Part shown: positions 34,270 to 45,691 of the stretch, piece after piece | How the letters are laid out: the number at the start of each line of letters is the position of its first letter | How positions within the stretch are numbered: the first letter of the stretch is position 1 | Assembly: GCA_023653785.1 (NCBI GenBank) | Contig: JAMKCH010014092.1 | Span: 1-64,000, forward strand | Length of the DNA: 64,000 nt | Origin: Ophioderma brevispina | Lineage: Eukaryota; Echinodermata; Ophiuroidea; Amphilepidida; Ophiodermatidae | Reading direction: 5' to 3' | Notes under the pieces: model-generated | The model's database searches: none | Told to the model about the DNA's origin: nothing | Seen by the model: only the letters and a program-made list of their open reading frames with translations | Program-made: the position numbers and the translations under genes

Positions 34270-34705
34270 TATGTACCCTCTATATCAACGCTATGGTGTT
34301 AGTACTCTTATTGTGGGCGTCACCTTTTCATTTACAATAGGGGCCAGTTTAAGGTGACATTACACAGGGGTCAAACTTTTAAAATGCTCCAATCATGTTT
34401 GAAACCATTTTACCATTTTGAGTATTTTTACACTTATAACTCCAAACCAATGGTCGTAGATGGTACAAACTATAGATTTTTGAAATCCTGATGATTAGAG
34501 GGACAATATAGCATACAGTTCACCCTGATTGGGGCAGTTTAAAATTTTGACCCCTGTGTAAACTTAAATTGGCCACCTTTGAAAAAGCGATACAAAACAC
34601 AATTTGAAGAGTACTAACTACCTACATTGGTGTAGGCCTTGGGCCATACTAACGACCAAAGGGTTAACCTTTATGTCGTGTGGTAAACGAATTCCTCAAA
34701 AAGGC
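34270..34705. mobile_element. Fold-back, family A, centre-deleted copy
   Basis: The outer segments are inverse to each other: TTACACAGGGGTCAAACTTTTAAAATGCTCCAATCATG on the left against the inverse of GATTGGGGCAGTTTAAAATTTTGACCCCTGTGTAA on the right. TTAGTACTCTTATTG mirrors CAATTTGAAGAGTACTAA. The middle (CTCCAAACCAATGGTCGTAG, GACAATAT) matches the right arm at 5.2-5.45 kb, and the deep palindrome centre present there is missing here. Confidence 0.75.
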
Positions 34706-35411
34706 CCTATGATATTCTATGACGGCTTTTTCGAGTGATTAATAATATATCACACTCGTTATACGCGCCTTAGACTCGTGTAATGTTGTTATAGCTCGTG
34801 CCAAATGTTGTTGTATCGCCCTCAAAGGCATGCAATGTTATATATTTACCAAGCGAACAATAAACAATTAAGTACGCGATGACAACCCACCGTGTACTGG
34901 CGTGCGTTTCACTAAGTATTTGTGGTGTAAAAGAATCCATGCGCGTTAGCATCTCATTCTCAACTTCAAAGCGAATTAGTCCATTGATTTTGCTCCTCTC
35001 CCGAAGCACGGATATACCGGAATATTTCGCTTACCGTTTAACATAAAATTGTCCTGACACGAGGATTTCACCAGGAGCGATACGTTAAGATTGGTGCAGT
35101 CCAGCGTTGCAGATAGGCATGGGGTTACAGCCACAACTTCCTCCTATTTACTAATAAAAGGAATGTTCAAGCAATGAAGCAAACTCTCAATATACCATAC
35201 GGTTTCCCCTCGCTAGGATTGTCAGCTCTGGTGGGGCCATCATGTTATGGTACGTATGAATTCAATGTAGAAAGGACCGGCTCACCCATAGACAAAAGAC
35301 CCATTCCCACCACAACAGGTTGGGGAGGGCCTATGTGATCGTGCAGTGAGGCCTTGGAGGGTGTATGTATGGATGTCTACATAGCTATTTATATATATTG
35401 GAAATGCTTGA

Positions 35412-35510
35412 GTATGATACAAGAATATATGCACGAGCTAGAAAATATTGTACGAGTCGAAGACGAGTACAATATTTTTCTAGCGAGTGCATATTATTCT
35501 TGTATCATAC
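35412..35510. repeat. Long hairpin, ~43-bp arms
   Basis: GTATGATACAAGAATATATG-CACGAGCTAGAAAATATTGTAC pairs with its inverse at 35,467-35,510 with a few mismatches or indels, around a loop GAGTCGAAGACGA. It ends in a run of A. Confidence 0.85.
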
Positions 35511-35764
35511 GAAAAAAAAGCCGTTCAAGATTATAGTATTATTAAAATTCAGGCTGACTCAAACCAACCTTGCGTGGCAATGTTGTAACCAACTGGCGAA
35601 CGATTACAGTGTTTCAATAATGGCGTTCTCGCTAAAAATTTCCGGATGCGATACCCAATATTAAACGAATATTGTATTGAATCCGGGGGGAACTTTTACC
35701 AAAACTGTACAAGACAAAGATTTCTTTGCCAACCACTCGAAGCCTGCTGATATAAATAAAATCA

Positions 35765-36055
35765 TAATCCACTCTACAGACTAAACGGATGAGTCAATGA
35801 ATAAATGGACACTTCAGAAGTGCACGGTGATTTTTAGACATCGACGAAATCATGTGCTGAATACTTTTGGACAGGTTACGAATATTAATGATTTTCTCAT
35901 TTGCATAATTTTCATGAAAATTCATTAATCCACTCTACATACTAAAACGATTAATCAATGACCTTCTAACCTGGCACGGTGATAACATGATGAGGTCATA
36001 TGCTCTATACTTTTTTGACAGGTTATGAATATAAATATATTCATTCGCATATTGA
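35765..36055 (+). repeat. Two tandem direct repeats (~125-165 bp)
   Basis: AATCCACTCTACAGACTAAA ... GCACGGTGAT ... ACTTTTGGACAGGTTACGAATATTAAT recurs at about 35,930 as AATCCACTCTACATACTAAA ... GCACGGTGATAACATGA ... TTTGACAGGTTATGAATATAAAT. Confidence 0.75.
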
Positions 36056-36289
36056 TTAAACCACGCTTGTGGGGGGCATTTTAATTACGCACCGCGTAAT
36101 CCTTGTTATATCACTGTCGCCGAAAGATCTGCACTTTTCTCTGCTCTCACAATCAGATTCCATACTTGCTCACACCTTGGGAGAATGTTCACACTTTGGG
36201 AAAATGTTACTAGTAATTCACTAATACGCCAACCCAAATTCTGTTTAATTTGCATCACAACTATTATTGTGATGTGCATCACAACTGAT

Positions 36290-36700
36290 ACCCTTGAACA
36301 GCCGTACAAGAGGCCACAGCTTGAGATTTGTCATCCCATCTGCATCCATCTTGGTATACCAGCATGCATTCTTCCCAAGCACCATCAGGATGTGGAATGC
36401 CCTACCAGCTCCATTGGCTATAGCTCGAACACGTCGTAGCCCGGACGAAGCCTAGTACACGACCACCCAATATGGAGTGTCTAGTCAGAGCAACCTCGGA
36501 CTACATTGGCTACTGCTTCCTCCTTCGAGACATTCAAAGGAGGTCTAGCTAACATGAACTTCTAATCAGCTTGGGAGTTTTTATCGCACTGTACAGCACC
36601 TTCAAATTATGCACCTTTGTGTTTTCTGCACCGCACTTGCTCCTAAACGCGACAATACTCAGCCACTGAGGGATGCGTTGTACATAAAGAAGAAGAAGAA
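36290..36700 (+). pseudogene. 3' end of a CR1/jockey-like LINE
   Basis: Forward frames contain STIRMWNALPAPLA (about 36,380-36,420), the conserved RT C-terminal motif FFPRTIRxWNxLP. An untranslated tail follows, ending in repeated AAG (AAAGAAGAAGAAGAAT at about 36,687-36,702). Only the 3' few hundred bases are present, as in 5'-truncated LINE insertions. Confidence 0.75.
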
Positions 36701-37211
36701 TAACTTATTTATTTGGGGGAAATATACTATAAAGGACCCCCCCCCTCCAATTGTACCATTTCGACGCTCATTTTAATTATTCTTGACTCTTACAGTAGTC
36801 CCCATAAATATAAAATGGATGTTTTACATAACCGCTCCACTATCACAAAATAGTTTCCAGTAACCGCAAACAACCTATATTTATGCTTGCAGCGTTGTAA
36901 TGTGAAAGACTTCGGTCAAAATATCTTGCAGATGAAGTGAGAAAACTACAAGCTTCCTAATGATGCCCAAAATCTCACGTTTGATGGTATGAGTAGCTAT
37001 GAGTGGTGGGATCGAGGTTTAAGATAGGGGTAGTAACTCATTCAGAAACATTATTAGAACAAAAATTTGGTATTAAGAATATTATTAATAAGTAAGGGAA
37101 CCCATTGCAGTAATGCTTCCAATCAAATTGCACACACCCGCCCATAAAATGAGGCGGAGGCGGAGTAAGTAGTAGTAGAAATTAAAATAGGAGATAAGTA
37201 TTAGAACAGTA

Positions 37212-37631
37212 TTATGAAATATCTGGAACAAAATCGTGGACTGTGATTGAAGTATAACATTTGGTATACAAGTAATATAGACCATAACCAATTATTTCCA
37301 AATCCCAGCTGGATTTGCCCTGTGGCGGCCGTGGTGACCATTTTTCAAAATGGCTGCCATTCACCTCTTCAATGTTCAATATCTCTGTCAATAACACTGA
37401 TAGAAACTTCATCTTGGTGTCTATACCCATGTTTTGAGTATAGACACAAATGTATCCAAATATGACATTCGTTGTGAAATATAATCTGTCAGGATTTTGT
37501 TTCCCAATTTTTTCCAACTCCTGGACGGCGCCGTGAGGATCTAAAAACTGATTGAACAATATTTTATCTTCCACCGGCAGTGCACGCCTTTTGCTAATCC
37601 TGTGGACTATATCACGTTCGTTTAGCGCCAT
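37212..37631 (-). CDS. Uncharacterised 139-codon ORF
   Basis: The ATG at 37,631 has a strong Kozak context (ACAACAATGG). A frame-mate 13 codons upstream is possible but weaker. The protein starts MALNERDIVHRISKRRALPV and continues with FLDPHGAVQELEKIGKQNPD and VYTQNMGIDTKMKFLSVLLT. Composition is that of a soluble globular protein, with no signal peptide or clear membrane helix. I do not recognise the family. Codon use and the absence of low complexity make it more gene-like than other ORFs here. It could be a single-exon gene, one exon of a longer gene, or a retrocopy. No neighbour suggests a role. Confidence 0.45.
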   Translation of the reverse strand: MALNERDIVHRISKRRALPVEDKILFNQFLDPHGAVQELEKIGKQNPDRLYFTTNVIFGYICVYTQNMGIDTKMKFLSVLLTEILNIEEVNGSHFEKWSPRPPQGKSSWDLEIIGYGLYYLYTKCYTSITVHDFVPDIS

Positions 37632-37670
37632 TGTTGTCCAGGGTCCACAATAACTTGGTACTTGGTTCAA

Positions 37671-38879
37671 GTTTCATTTTTTGTATTTTACTTACAGTAG
37701 ACATAAAGATATATAAGTAATCTTCAAGGTGTATTTCACTTAAATGACATTAAAAATAAAATGTAACATATTGCAAATTGAAATGAGAAAAAGGGTCATA
37801 TCTTCAAATAAAAAACTCACAAACATTGGTTCGTGTGAACAACGTCCTATTTTTCCATTAAATAAGACAAGTACATGCAAGAACAATATCAATGTATCGT
37901 TACCGAAAGTTTTTTCATTATGGCCATCGACTGCATACATTGATACATTTAATCATGGAGATGCAGGCACTACATGCCTTCGATGAATTATACAGAAAAG
38001 ATGATGCAGTTTTAGTAGAATTTCATCGGTAATCCTCGACCAAACCCGATCAGTACTACACTTGCCATATTTGAACAATAATTATATCTGTTTCATCTGT
38101 TTGTAAACGATAAACAAATATGAACTCTGAAATGCACACCACCGCTGGTAGCAGGTGCAAATTGAAATGACTAAAGTCCATTAAAGTCATCCTACCCAAG
38201 CCATATTGGTTTATATGAATTTTGTCAAATTTACAAATAAATTATTTTTCTTCTGAGAAAAATCGCATTAAAACTTGCAGTTGGTTTTGTTGTGAATACT
38301 TTTGCTGAGAAAGAAGTATCGTGTTTGGTTAACATTGTTGTGTAAGAAATTTGCATTTGTCAGTGTGTACTCTCTGGTATAGGGCTTGATCAACTCGGTC
38401 TTTAAGCGATTTTCACTCAGTTCCCTAATTACAACTTATTGAAATTCACATATTTAGGCTGATCGCGCATATGAGTACTGACGAGGCAACGGAGGACTTT
38501 CACGCAAACTCTGCTCTACACTACGCACGCAAACTCTGCTCTCCACATACTCGTTATGTCATCAAATGCTATTCCTTAAATAAGGAAAGTCTGATTTCAA
38601 TTATCAAATGATGATATCATAAACTACTTATGATGTTGTTTTATATTTAAATCAGCCTTTGGATACTGGAGCTATTTGTACGTTTGTGTTTATGTAAATT
38701 CGGTCCAAAATCGCAAAGCTTTCATCATAAAATACTCACAAAATCTATCTAATGTGCGATACCAATCTCCAGGAATCAATGTTGGGATTTGCGTTCATCG
38801 TCCCAAAAACGTCATTATGATATTTTATTGGGGGATGGCTGTTTGAACATTAAAGTACTGTAAATGTGCACTGGTTATT
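37671..38879. other. Intergenic, no gene recognised
   Basis: AT-rich sequence with only short ORFs. A tandem phrase CACGCAAACTCTGCTCT occurs twice near 38,500-38,540. Confidence 0.4.
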
Positions 38880-39829
38880 CCGTTGGCTACTGCAACCCAC
38901 CGATATCCGCCTACAGCTGATGCCCTTACTCTACCTTACCTAGGCTCCATTCATACCCCTGTTGGATGCAGCCCTTCTCAAGCATTGCCCATTTTCTCCT
39001 ATCCTCACAGCATTGCCCATTTTCTGCTGTCTCTTGCATGTCTTGCCCATGTTGTTCCCTATGTAAAATGTTGTGTCATCCCTCCATCTCCGTTTCTACC
39101 TTCCTCCCTGTCTCTTTCCGGTTCTTGGGTGCCATTCTGTTATTTTCTTGGTTCATCTATTATCCTCTTTCCGTGGCAAATGTCCTGTCCATCTCATTTT
39201 TTCTTGATTAACAAAGTAATGCCTTTCCCATTGTTTTTGTATCTCCCAAAGGATGTCTTTGTATCTACCAAACCAGCTCCAGCCAGCCTTGAGTCTGTCA
39301 TGATTCCTCTTTTAATGTTGTTCTCCATTTTCACTGTTTAGCCAAGATATTTATAAAACTTTCCACTTTTTTCAATCTGTCATATTAAATCAAGGGTCCG
39401 TTAGTTTAAAATTTATCATGCGCTAGTTTTTCTTTGTGCATCTTTAGCCCAATCTTTTTGCTTCCGATGTTAAAACTGTTCAGATGTGATTCGATATCTT
39501 TGACAAATCACAGATTTGTCAGAATTCACCACCCATATTGATTGCTCACTTTTCTAGACCTACTACCCTGAAAATGTCTTCCATGCAGCTGTAAAATATT
39601 TGGGAGATGTTGTATTCCCTTGTCTCGCTCCTTTGGATTGGTAGTACTATTGGTTTGGATACATCTTTGTCTATTATGTTGTTGGTAGCAGTACTTTGTG
39701 TCGGTTTGCATTATTTGAACATAGCCCTCAGCACAGGGCCTCATTCCAGACCTTCCTTTTTAAGCTGTGAACAGACCTCTGTGTTATATCGTGTCGAAAG
39801 CCTTTTCATAATATAATCCTATGCTAACC
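38880..39829 (-). pseudogene. RTE-like LINE, reverse transcriptase and C-terminus
   Basis: On the minus strand I read GARQGNTTSPKYFTAAW (about 39,630-39,580), close to the RTE motif GVRQGDTISPKLFTA, then a decayed F(A)DDI region and KKIGLKMHKEKL (about 39,455). Further on is KWDGQDICHGKRI with EWHPRTGKRQGGRKRRWRDD (about 39,195-39,085), the RTE-clade C-terminal W..H....P..GKR..GRP..RWxDD. Several stops are present. It stops at a TTAA-flanked MITE at 39,834. Confidence 0.85.
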
Positions 39830-39833
39830 TTAA

Positions 39834-40178
39834 AGGGGAGATGGCCCGATTAAGGATATGAGTTTTCATCTTGATAGATTGGCCTTCACTCCAAAACCCC
39901 ACCTGTAAAGTTTCGCGCCGATATTTCAATCCGTTTTCATACGAGAGCTAAAAACGTGATTTTCTAAGCCCCATAGAGTACTGTGTAGAATTAATATTGG
40001 TCGACCACAATAGGGCACATTTTCGCTCATAACGTCCAAATCAAACATTCTTTGGCTCTAAGATTTCACAGGGTAAATGAGAAAAAAGCAGCTTTCTTAT
40101 GATACCAAAATGTTGACAACTTCCGGTAAAATCTGGGGCTTCTGGGGACGAGGCTATTAGCGATCGGGCCATGGACCT
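39834..40178. mobile_element. TTAA-flanked MITE (345 bp) inside the RTE relic
   Basis: The ends AGGGGAGATGGCCCGAT and AGGTCCATGGCCCGAT (inverse of the right end) are flanked by TTAA at 39,830-39,833 and 40,179-40,182. The first three bases AGG match the 13.4 kb element. A relative of its interior (GTAAAGTTTCGCGCCGAT...) recurs at 43,940-44,040. Confidence 0.8.
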
Positions 40179-40251
40179 TTAATTGGTATTCATAGGTCCT
40201 GATAAAACTCTGCACACACATTAAGAATTTCTTTTCTGTCTGTGTGAGAGC

Positions 40252-40435
40252 ATGGAAGAAAGAGATAAGAAGGAACCACAACGACTTCCACAATCCGATT
40301 TTAATCTGTTTATCCATTCACCAGCACAAAAGGAGGGGATTCAACAGCGACCCTTTGATCATAATCCCTCTGCCGCAATCGATGGTCGGCGAGCAATCAT
40401 TACTGTAGCATTTTTTGAAAACTATGTCCGAACAC
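40252..40435 (+). other. Candidate first coding exon (weak)
   Basis: An ATG in a strong context (GAGCATGG) opens MEERDKKEPQRLPQSDFNLF and continues to AIITVAFFENYVRT, with the donor ACAC|GTAAGT at 40,436 (phase 1). The protein is hydrophilic and unrecognised. No downstream exon was identified, and the region lies between halves of an RTE relic, so it may be chance. Confidence 0.3.
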
Positions 40436-40642
40436 GTAAGTGTAAAAGTATATTGCATATTACAACATGTTCTGGCTGTCTCCGGGGTGTATTTGTTGTT
40501 GTTTTCGTTATATAAGAAGTTAATGTACATCGTTATGCGTTCAGCTTTACTGCCCAAGACTGCCCAGTGTGAGAAATAAGGATTGAAAGTTTGACTGATT
40601 TGACCGTTTTTTTCGGGGGGGGCGTTATGCATTTTCGTTGGC

Positions 40643-41337
40643 ACCCATGCTCGTTCCAGGGGATCTGAGACTGAAAGTGACCCCTAATGGGACAATATTC
40701 GTTAAAATTACCCGGTCCCTAATTGGACCAGCTTTGGTGCAATTCTACTAGTTTTCAATGAAAATATACCCCTAACGGTACAGCATTAATATGACATCCT
40801 TACTGTGGCTATTTTAAATATATTTTTCACTAGTTTATCCCGTTTATATACTCCCCTTTTGAAATTCCACTATTATTATACACATCTTTCTTGTATGCAA
40901 AATATTTTTTTGAATTAATATTTTAACAATTAACTTTTCAGTACGGCATTATTTACATAATTTAAGTTATCTTATTGTTTGTTGTATTCTATGACGAACA
41001 AATAAATGATGAAGATTTGAGGTATTTGGAGTGATACGCCCTTCGGACCCTTTTTTTCTCAATACATGAAAATGATACACATTTAAAGAAGCCAATTTAG
41101 CCAATATATCCAAAGAAAATTACACTTGTGCTACTGCAAGAAAAAAATACACACTTAAGGTTATTTTGCTGATATGTTTAGGTTAATTTTTCCTATTTGT
41201 ATCGTTGAACCAGTCACAATCACAACTGAATTTGTACCACTAGTGGTACTAGAACTTGATTATTGTGAATTTGATACTATATAGCGGTATAGTCCCGCAT
41301 TGCAACTAGTCCCTATTTTTTCGGAACGAGCATGGGT
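40643..41337. mobile_element. TIR element (~695 bp), ACCCATGCTCGTTCC ends
   Basis: A perfect 15-bp terminal inverted pair, ACCCATGCTCGTTCC (40,643-40,657) and GGAACGAGCATGGGT (41,323-41,337), encloses very AT-rich non-coding DNA. Next to the ends GACCCCTAATGGGAC and AGTCCCTATTTTT are also partly inverse. Non-autonomous DNA transposon, superfamily unknown. Confidence 0.8.
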
Positions 41338-41347
41338 TCCCGACCAA

Positions 41348-41372
41348 TATAAAAGAACACACCGGGTGTGTT
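41348..41372 (+). promoter_or_regulatory. TATA box plus 17-bp palindrome (possible core promoter)
   Basis: TATAAAAG (41,348-41,355) is followed at once by the perfect palindrome AACACACCGGGTGTGTT (41,356-41,372). The next ATG (41,452) opens only 23 codons. Seen from sequence only; whether anything is transcribed is unknown. Confidence 0.3.
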
Positions 41373-42129
41373 GATATTTTGAGTATTTACTTCGCAGCAT
41401 TCAGCGCGTGCTGATTCGCTGATTCCCGATGACCCGGAATCTTTATCGCAATGAAGAAACAAGCACGAACTGAGAATTTTCTTGAGCAAGAAAGTCTGAA
41501 TAGGATTATCCTCGGAAGGGCCACTTGAGAGAATATGAATAACAACTGCAATTATGGGGCGGCAGATAGATCATTCAAACGTCAAGTCCCGGGGGGGGGG
41601 GCACTTGTATTCAAAGGTGGATATGATGCGTGAACAAGAAACGCGTAAAAAGGGTATCTTTTTTCCAACAGGCGATGTACGCGCGTACATTGATTAGGGT
41701 GTCAAAAACAGCAAAATGTGGAAAAAAGGGTATGTTTTTTACTAAAACCTGAAATTGTGATGTATGTGTAATACTCAAATTAAGCAGAGATCAAAAATAT
41801 TGTAAAGCAAAGCAAGATAATAAAGGTATATTAACGAAACAATGCATTGCTTACTTGTTTCGGGTAGCAAAACTTACAAAAATACTTCTTTAGTGTAGCA
41901 AAATCAGACCAAAAATACTTGTTTAGGGTATAATTTTTAGTTGGTGGAAATACTTGTTTAGGGTGCATTTTGGAAGTCCATGTTCAACGCATCAATTCCA
42001 CCTTTGATACAAGTGGCCCCCCGGCGCGTCAAGTGGGTCGTTTTGGTTCCTTCTTTATCTCTTTCCTTCCATGGTGAGAGTGTCCGTTTCCCCCCCCACC
42101 CCCCCCCACCCCCCTTTTTCTTCATTTTG

Positions 42130-43020
42130 TTGTTCTGCATGGGAATTTCTTGCAGTTTTATTTTATTGACCTGTTTTTGTTCCTTTTGCCACTTCGAAGA
42201 TGGTTGGTTTCAATTTGTTCCTTCCTTGTTCCTCTACCTCTTTTGCGTCTGCATTCTTCCTATGCTGCCTTTAGGCGCTTTCTTTGTATTCTGTCCTCTC
42301 CAAGGGTTGTCTTACTCTCGTAATTCTAATCCTCAATACTTTTCCTCTCATGTCCATCTCTTCAAAGCATTTGTCCTCTCGGTTATCTTGCTATAATTTT
42401 CCTTCTTCTTTACACTGGGTGCCATTTCTTCGGCTACTCTTTCACAATAATTTGATATGAGTTCAAATCGCCTCATTAACATCCGCATCTTGTGACCTCT
42501 AAGCTTTGCAAAGTTAAGCTATAGTTCGAATTCTTGCTTCCTCTTTCCTCTCTCTCGCTGCTCAATCTTAGCATGTTTGAATCTTTTCTTCCTGTTTTGA
42601 TGATCTTTAGTCTTGCAAATTTCTTGGTCAGTGATATCTTGGTTCAATTACCATCCCGTGGTCATGCCGATGCCTACATTCGTGATCACACCACATTTTT
42701 GTAATATTCATTTCTGAGTACAAAATCACTCCTGGTTCTTGGTATTACCATCTGGGCTTCCAAGTATCACTTAGCTGTTTGCTATGATGAACTTTTGGTT
42801 GTACACAAATTCCAACAGCCTCTCTCCTCTCTGATTTCGTTCTCCAACCTCGAGACCTTCCAATGATCGATTCTTCTCGCTTGTTGCATCTTCCTATCTT
42901 TGCAGTAAGTGTCTCCTATCACTGTACTGTATGGTGCTTGACTTTCTTCTGCTGCGTTACCTTCTTCGTAGAAGTCTTCAACTACTGGCCTTCTTCATAA
43001 TCGCTAGTTTAGTAGCTACA
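42130..43020 (-). pseudogene. RTE-like LINE, endonuclease domain
   Basis: The minus-strand translation gives VGDTYCKDRKMQQARR-like text, then SRLENEIREERLLEFVYNQK with FIIANS (about 42,860-42,785). This corresponds to the EEP endonuclease ...ERNxRGERLLEF...xxxIANT. It is followed by SPDG-TKNQ, SEMNI, VGIGMTTG and a basic linker (NRKKRFKHAKIEQRERKEE). It is the 5' half of the same element whose RT lies at 38.9-39.8 kb. Insertions at 39.8-42.1 kb separate the halves. Confidence 0.7.
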
Positions 43021-43939
43021 CTGGTTGCTACGTGACCCGAATTCAAGCACGTGTTCGTACCGTCGTTTTTACGTTTAAAGCCCATGATCTACTTACAGAC
43101 AGTCACAGCGAGCGATTGACGTGTGGCGAAATAACATATTTTTTTTACACAGACCAAGTGTTACGCATGCTCACAAGCTGAAGTCGCTCACTGCGAGACC
43201 CTTTGCACGACCCCTAAAATGTCATACTCGTATTGTGCCCATTTTTATCCGGGCACTTTGTACCAGCCTCAAGTCAGCTAAACATATGGTTAAGAGCATA
43301 GAGAGAATACCAGAAAACTTAACGTATCTGTGACGTTGCACTCTAGTTTTGGTACTCGTCCAGCATGTGACAAGTAAGGCACAGTTACTATCGAAAATAT
43401 CACTTTTTGTCGTGACTTTCAACACCAAGCTTATAGTTTTTTTGTTCCTTTGATATTCTTCTACATTTTTGTATGATTAACTTCACGTGAAAAGGTACTT
43501 TGTATTGTACTTTTTAGGCCTGTTTCGGCGACGCGGAACGACAACACATTTTTTGTAAACATGACTCGGGTACAAGTTCCTGATGGAAATGGGCACAATA
43601 CTAGATGCATTCGGGGATCGTGCAAATGGTCTATTGGTATATATCACGGGTTTAGATCATTTGGGCATCGGTATAGGGAACTGACTGTTTTCCATCATAA
43701 AGTAATATCGTTTTCTTCAAAAAAATGTGTGTGTGCTTATTGCTCGACTATTTTCAAACACAAATCAAAGACCACGGAAAGTTTTTTAATAACTGTCATC
43801 ACTGAATTAATTCCCATCAATTGTAATATTTATGGCTGGATTTGTGCAGATTTGCGTTGCGGACCTCTGCAGGACATGCGAACAATAGTAAATGTCGTTC
43901 GTCTATTGTATTTGTGTAAGCGCATGCCGATTGACCCAA

Positions 43940-44040
43940 TACCCCATGTGTAAGGTTTCGCGTCGATTATGCAATCCGTTTTGATATGATAGCTAAAAGG
44001 TGATTTTGCAAGCCCATAGACACTGTGTAAAATTGCTATT
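43940..44040 (+). repeat. Dispersed repeat shared with 39,893-39,995
   Basis: CCCCATGTGTAAGGTTTCGC-GTCGATTATGCAATCCGTTTTGATATGATAGCTAAAA matches CCCCACCTGTAAAGTTTCGC-GCCGATATTTCAATCCGTTTTCATACGAGAGCTAAAA within the TTAA MITE, in the same orientation. The ends of this copy are not evident. Confidence 0.75.
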
Positions 44041-45587
44041 GCGGCGTATGATGCTCCATTATAAGAGAGCCAACTATATATTTGGCAGATAAAAATACAC
44101 ACCCCAACCCACACACACGCACACATCACCACCGCCTACAACTTAAGGGTTTTTTTTGGGGTCATACAGGGTTAATGTTTGGCAAATTGTGTTTATCATT
44201 TAAAGTTTTAGCTTGAAAGATAAGCTTTTGTTTGCTTCAAGTTTGAATCAAATCGGATATTCGGTTCCGTAGTTATGACAGTAAAGGACGTGAGCGAGAA
44301 CGCAGAACATTTCTTTTTTTCCCTTTATTTTATATTCTTATGTATTTTATTGTTTTATCGAGTCATTCTGAACCACATCTTTGGTGAATTCTGCCACAAA
44401 TGCTTGTATTTTTAATAAAAAGTTATCAAAATCCTTGATAAATGTCCTTTTTTAATGTTCAATTCGAAGCGTATTTGAAAAATTAAATAATTTGCAATAA
44501 TTAATAAATTATTTAACATTAATTGAGCTGTCTTAAGAACCATCTGAACTTTGACGTGCGTTTTTGAACATTTCGATTTTTGCAAAGTTCTCGCACGCAC
44601 AACAAAAAGTATAAGGGATACAGACTTCAAATTTGGACCAGATGTTGCTCTAATGTTGTTCTTGTAATGTTGTTCTTGTGTAAAATAGATGGATTAAGCT
44701 GACAAAAAGGCATTTTTTCACACAATAATTGAAAGTCCAATTATTGTTATCGATTTTCAGCAAAATAAGTCAAAAACCCTGTGGTTTACCACCTTACCAG
44801 TTGCATATGAGATAGTTTTAGAAGATGTTGAACATACTAGCAATTTCCCATTTGTTTCATCTTGATAGCATCAAGAGTTTTTGAGTAAGAATGTTTTGCG
44901 TAATCCAAGCTAGCAAAATATAGGTTCCAATATGACAGCCGTTACCATGGCAACCGGTCACATGACCAATTGTTTTTCAATTTGTTTCAAATTCTGACAG
45001 TAAAAGTAATAAGACTGAACACTTATAGATTAACATTTTAACTTCAATATATGCAAGATTTGTCAGTTTTACTTTTTTGCTGTCCATAACCAAAAAACCT
45101 TAAAAATGGGATTAAAACGAAACGAAAAACAGATTAATACGCTCTAAAAATACCAGGGCCGTATGCAGGATTTATTTAGGGAATGCGGGACTTCGAAAAA
45201 GTGATTTTTTTTGTAAAAGTGAACCTAACCACCAAAAATGGTCTCTTTTGGGGACTTTTTGAACATCTCATCAAAAAGTGGACTTTCTTGTCACATTTTC
45301 CCTAAAATTTGTACCTTTTTATCAAACCAATCAGCAATATGTGGACCTTTTGTAATGAGAACACCTTTGTGCATTCTATTACATTGTCTTTCACCATTCT
45401 AATCCTCGCTTGTTATTTTTTGTTTCATTCATTACTTCGATACTATTTCTTGATAAATAGTTATTGAGGGCCGCATGCGAGGATCCCGTGAACCAGAGCA
45501 CACAAAAGTCTGACGTAGTAGATTTCATTCAAGTTTAGCCCTTAGAGACCAACAGAATGTGACATCTATCTTAATACAAAATTTGTG
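44041..45587. other. Intergenic, no gene recognised
   Basis: AT-rich sequence without supported exons. CCAGGGCCGTATGCAGGATT near 45,153 looks like one end of a GC-run repeat. No partner end was found. Confidence 0.35.
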
Positions 45588-45593
45588 TTTATT
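45588..45593 (-). promoter_or_regulatory. Polyadenylation signal AATAAA for the sulfotransferase gene
   Basis: AATAAA on the minus strand, about 100 nt past the stop codon at 45,692. It is the first such hexamer downstream. Confidence 0.5.
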
Positions 45594-45691
45594 CTTAACC
45601 CTTCAACATGCACTGTTCAAGAGATATCAGTCACTTTTTCCATACACATCTTATACACAGTTCTGTTTGTCATTAGTTTAAAATGTTCTTA

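Noticed and set aside
38883..39341. 152-residue plus-strand ORF
   Set aside because: It is the antisense shadow of the RTE reverse-transcriptase C-terminus on the minus strand.
43561..43953. 130-residue plus-strand ORF
   Set aside because: No known domain, no splice support, and its 3' end runs into the repeat shared with 39.9 kb.
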